NCBI GenBank assembly: GCA_963678085.1
Contig: OY782680.1
Span: 1,736,001-1,800,000 of the forward strand
DNA length: 64,000 nucleotides
From: Aliishimia sp963678085
Lineage (GTDB): Bacteria; Pseudomonadota; Alphaproteobacteria; Rhodobacterales; Rhodobacteraceae
Direction of reading: 5' to 3'
The translations under genes were made by a program, and so were the position numbers. A model generated the notes under the pieces. That model was not told the origin of the DNA. It was given only the letters and a program-made list of their open reading frames with translations, and did no database searches. Shown here piece after piece: positions 62,187 to 64,000 of the stretch (its first letter is position 1; every line of letters starts with the position of its first letter).

Positions 62187-62828
62187 CTACAGGCGCCCCT
62201 CCACCCAGTTCGCGACAATCAGCGCTGGCACGCTGTCGAGCGCCTGCTCGGCGTCCCGGTTCAGATCAAGCCGCTTCGGCAGCTTGACCTGCGGAACCAG
62301 CAGGAAGATCGGCGCGGTGACCTGGTTGCGGCCTGTCTTTGAGCGCGATGCCACCGCCTGGCCACGGGTGTTGATGCGTGCACGGTCGGCGACCAGCAGG
62401 CTCGGACCTTGGCGGCGATAGACGAAGCGCAGGCGCAGACCGCGCCGTCGCTCCCATTCGCCTGGGGTGATGCGGCGACCGCGCAGGCCGCTGCCCGCAG
62501 CTTCGGTCGGGATCGCGAGGTAGAACCCATCTTTCGAGCGGATCAACGGACCGCTGTCGTGCGCACCGACGATGACCGGGGCTTTCGACCAGACCAGTGC
62601 AGCGGCATCCAGGCTCTCGCCCGACCGCGGGAAGGTCTGGTTGCGGATCGAATTGGCGAGCCGTCGCCCGAGCCCCGCGCCGGTGATCTGGGTGCGCCAG
62701 GCAGTCTTGAGCCCGGTCCCTGCCTCGCGCATGGCGGCCGTCACTGCGCGCTCGCCCGCCGCGACCTCCGCTGCCATCATGGCGACGATGTCAGGATCGA
62801 TGTCGAGCTTCAGTTTCATGGCCGTCAC
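62187..62828 (-). CDS. DUF6441 phage tail-region protein
   Basis: 213 residues, basic C-terminal half. The pattern 'AGERAVTAAMREAGTGLKTAWRTQI' then 'IFLLVPQVKLPKRLDL' is that of DUF6441, found between head-tail joining and tail terminator genes (a neck/tail-completion position). GTG at 62828 overlaps the previous stop; ATG 62819 is an alternative. Confidence 0.78.
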   Translation of the reverse strand: MTAMKLKLDIDPDIVAMMAAEVAAGERAVTAAMREAGTGLKTAWRTQITGAGLGRRLANSIRNQTFPRSGESLDAAALVWSKAPVIVGAHDSGPLIRSKDGFYLAIPTEAAGSGLRGRRITPGEWERRRGLRLRFVYRRQGPSLLVADRARINTRGQAVASRSKTGRNQVTAPIFLLVPQVKLPKRLDLNRDAEQALDSVPALIVANWVEGRL

Positions 62829-63136
62829 GCGGGCCTCAGATCAACGGTCCAGATCAGCCGCTCTCGGTCGCGGACGGGCTCGCCTTGGATGAGGAAGGCC
62901 TCGCCGTCGATTTCCAAGCGGTCGCCGGGACGCGGGGCCGGAACCTCCGTGATGCGCAGATCGATCCGGGTCGTTTCCGACCAAAGCCGTGCATCGCCGA
63001 AGTCGGTGATCGCATCGGCCTGCCGAGCAACCACGCACACCAGTACAGGCGCGCCGCCGTCGGAGGTGTAGAGTGCCTCTCGCCCGATATTGGGATCCGC
63101 GAACAGCGCATCCAGAATGGCGGCGAACGCCGTCAT
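62825..63136 (-). CDS. Phage head-tail joining protein
   Basis: 103 residues, small beta-barrel type. 'AILDALFADPNIG' and 'PAPRPGDRLEIDGEAFLIQGEPVRDRERLIW' are typical of the gpFII-like head-tail joining family. Overlaps the DUF2190 stop (TGATG). Confidence 0.78.
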   Translation of the reverse strand: MTAFAAILDALFADPNIGREALYTSDGGAPVLVCVVARQADAITDFGDARLWSETTRIDLRITEVPAPRPGDRLEIDGEAFLIQGEPVRDRERLIWTVDLRPA

Positions 63137-63471
63137 CAGAAGCTTGCATTCAGGCGCACCCGGCCGATCAGGTCGCCCGCGCCGCCAGCAACAGCCTCAA
63201 CGGCCACGCCGATCAGCGTGTTTGCGGTGGCGGTCTTCGTGGCTTCCTTGTTGGTGTTGTCCCAATAGACCTTGTCACCGGCGGACCAGGCTTGCGAGGC
63301 GACCTTTTTCAGGTCGAAGATGCCGACGAGCGCGGCCTCGACCGTTTCGGCATTGGCGGCATCCCCGGCGGCCACGCCGAAGATGGAGCCGACGAGCAGG
63401 CCATCGCCGGAGGCGACGGCATAGGGCGCGGTCAGAGTGATGGTGTTTCCGGGCTGGACATAGTTCTTCAT
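63136..63471 (-). CDS. DUF2190 capsid-associated protein
   Basis: 111 residues: 'YVQPGNTITLTAPYAVASGDGLLVG' and 'WSAGDKVYWD' are the DUF2190 signature. Members decorate or stabilise the capsid and lie next to the major capsid gene in Mu-like and related heads. 78 bases separate it from the capsid gene. Confidence 0.87.
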   Translation of the reverse strand: MKNYVQPGNTITLTAPYAVASGDGLLVGSIFGVAAGDAANAETVEAALVGIFDLKKVASQAWSAGDKVYWDNTNKEATKTATANTLIGVAVEAVAGGAGDLIGRVRLNASF

Positions 63472-63549
63472 TGCGGGATCCTTTGCAGAAGGGAACGGGC
63501 GGCCCGATTGGACCGCCCGTCAGAGGTGAGATGTCAGGGGTGGCCCGGT

Positions 63550-64000
63550 TTATGCGCCGGGATTTTTGTAGAGGCCGCGCCAGTCGATGGCCTTGGCGCC
63601 GAAGTCGAGGCGGCACTTGATCTCGACGCCATCGACGTCGAAGCCGTTGCGCGTCTCGATATAGGCGCCCTGCTGACCCTCGAGATAGGCGTACTCGATG
63701 GTGTCGATCTGGTTCGGGCTTGCCGCCAGATACCAGGCCGTCTCGCTGGCGGCGTCGAGCCGGGGCTCGCTGATCGGCGCGAGGGTGCGGATCGACTGCG
63801 GCACCACGCTGGAGGTCGCGGCGGGGACGAGGTTCTGGGCGACCAGCTGTTCGGCCTTCAGCTCCAGCGAGGCGGGCACGATCAGGAAGGCGGGCCGGAC
63901 GTTAAGAACGGTCTTCTTGTCGAGACCGGTCTGCTTGGCCATGGCGGCGCGGGCCGCGCCGACACTGCTGACATCGAGCGCCGCGCCCGTTCCTGCCAGG
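63550..64000 (-). CDS. Major capsid protein (C-terminal part, possibly protease-capsid fusion)
   Basis: The frame runs out of the right edge of the window, so only about 149 C-terminal residues are visible. 'TVLNVRPAFLIVPASLELKAEQL' and 'TIEYAYLEGQQGAYIETRNGFDVDGVEIKCRLDFGAKAIDWRG' (split around the Gly) are typical of major capsid proteins in Mu-like heads, where the capsid is often fused to a prohead protease. Whether the fusion exists here lies outside the window. Confidence 0.82.
   Translation of the reverse strand, partial: LAGTGAALDVSSVGAARAAMAKQTGLDKKTVLNVRPAFLIVPASLELKAEQLVAQNLVPAATSSVVPQSIRTLAPISEPRLDAASETAWYLAASPNQIDTIEYAYLEGQQGAYIETRNGFDVDGVEIKCRLDFGAKAIDWRGLYKNPGA

Overview
The window looks like an alphaproteobacterial chromosome of the Rhodobacteraceae/Roseobacter type. 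That is inferred from the GC-rich coding, the TRAP transporter and shikimate-type catabolic cluster, and the phage tail families; no rRNA or tRNA was found to confirm it. It falls into four blocks joined by insertion-sequence debris.

(1) 1-12.5 kb, plus strand: a surface-polysaccharide operon of tightly overlapping genes. It starts with the 3' end of an O-antigen ligase/polymerase. Two GT4 glycosyltransferases flank a FnlA-FnlB-FnlC (CapE-CapF-CapG, WbjB-WbjC-WbjD) set that makes UDP-N-acetyl-L-fucosamine. A PglC-like phosphoglycosyltransferase, PglD-like acetyltransferase, PglE-like aminotransferase and PglF/WbpM-like 4,6-dehydratase follow, which together can make and load a UDP-diacetylbacillosamine-type sugar. 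A membrane acyltransferase and a Nudix hydrolase complete the set. 12.5-14.3 kb holds one decayed and one internally deleted IS3-family element.

(2) 14.3-26.2 kb: a minus-strand operon for uptake and breakdown of a shikimate/quinate-like carbon source (TRAP DctP-DctQ-DctM, shikimate dehydrogenase-like protein, QuiC-type 3-dehydroshikimate dehydratase, three Gfo/Idh/MocA oxidoreductases and an unrecognised cupin-like protein). A divergent GntR/FCD regulator and a ProC-like reductase follow. 26.2-29.4 kb holds a frameshifted IS5-family element that cuts an old gene, and a frameshifted IS3-family element.

(3) 29.5-48.6 kb: a tyrosine integrase and then a complete type 1 BREX phage-defence operon: brxR (WYL regulator), brxA, brxB, brxC, pglX, pglX again, pglZ, brxL. 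Two things stand out. The pglX methyltransferase gene is present twice in direct tandem, with the copies nearly identical. BrxL ends in a domain resembling the C-terminal phospholipase-D-like domain of eukaryotic MITD1, where a Lon protease domain might have been expected.

(4) 48.6-64 kb, minus strand: the late region of a tailed prophage, ending only 27 bases from the brxL stop. In transcription order it runs capsid (cut by the window edge), DUF2190, head-tail joining protein, DUF6441, tail terminator-like protein, tail tube, G/GT chaperone with a -1 slippery site, tape measure, tail tip proteins including one with a von Willebrand A domain, tail fibre, M15 endolysin and a nested spanin-like pair. 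A DUF3800 gene is inserted on the opposite strand in the middle of the head-tail genes. The close convergence of BREX and prophage, with an integrase on the far side, raises the possibility that BREX is prophage or island cargo; the window does not settle this.
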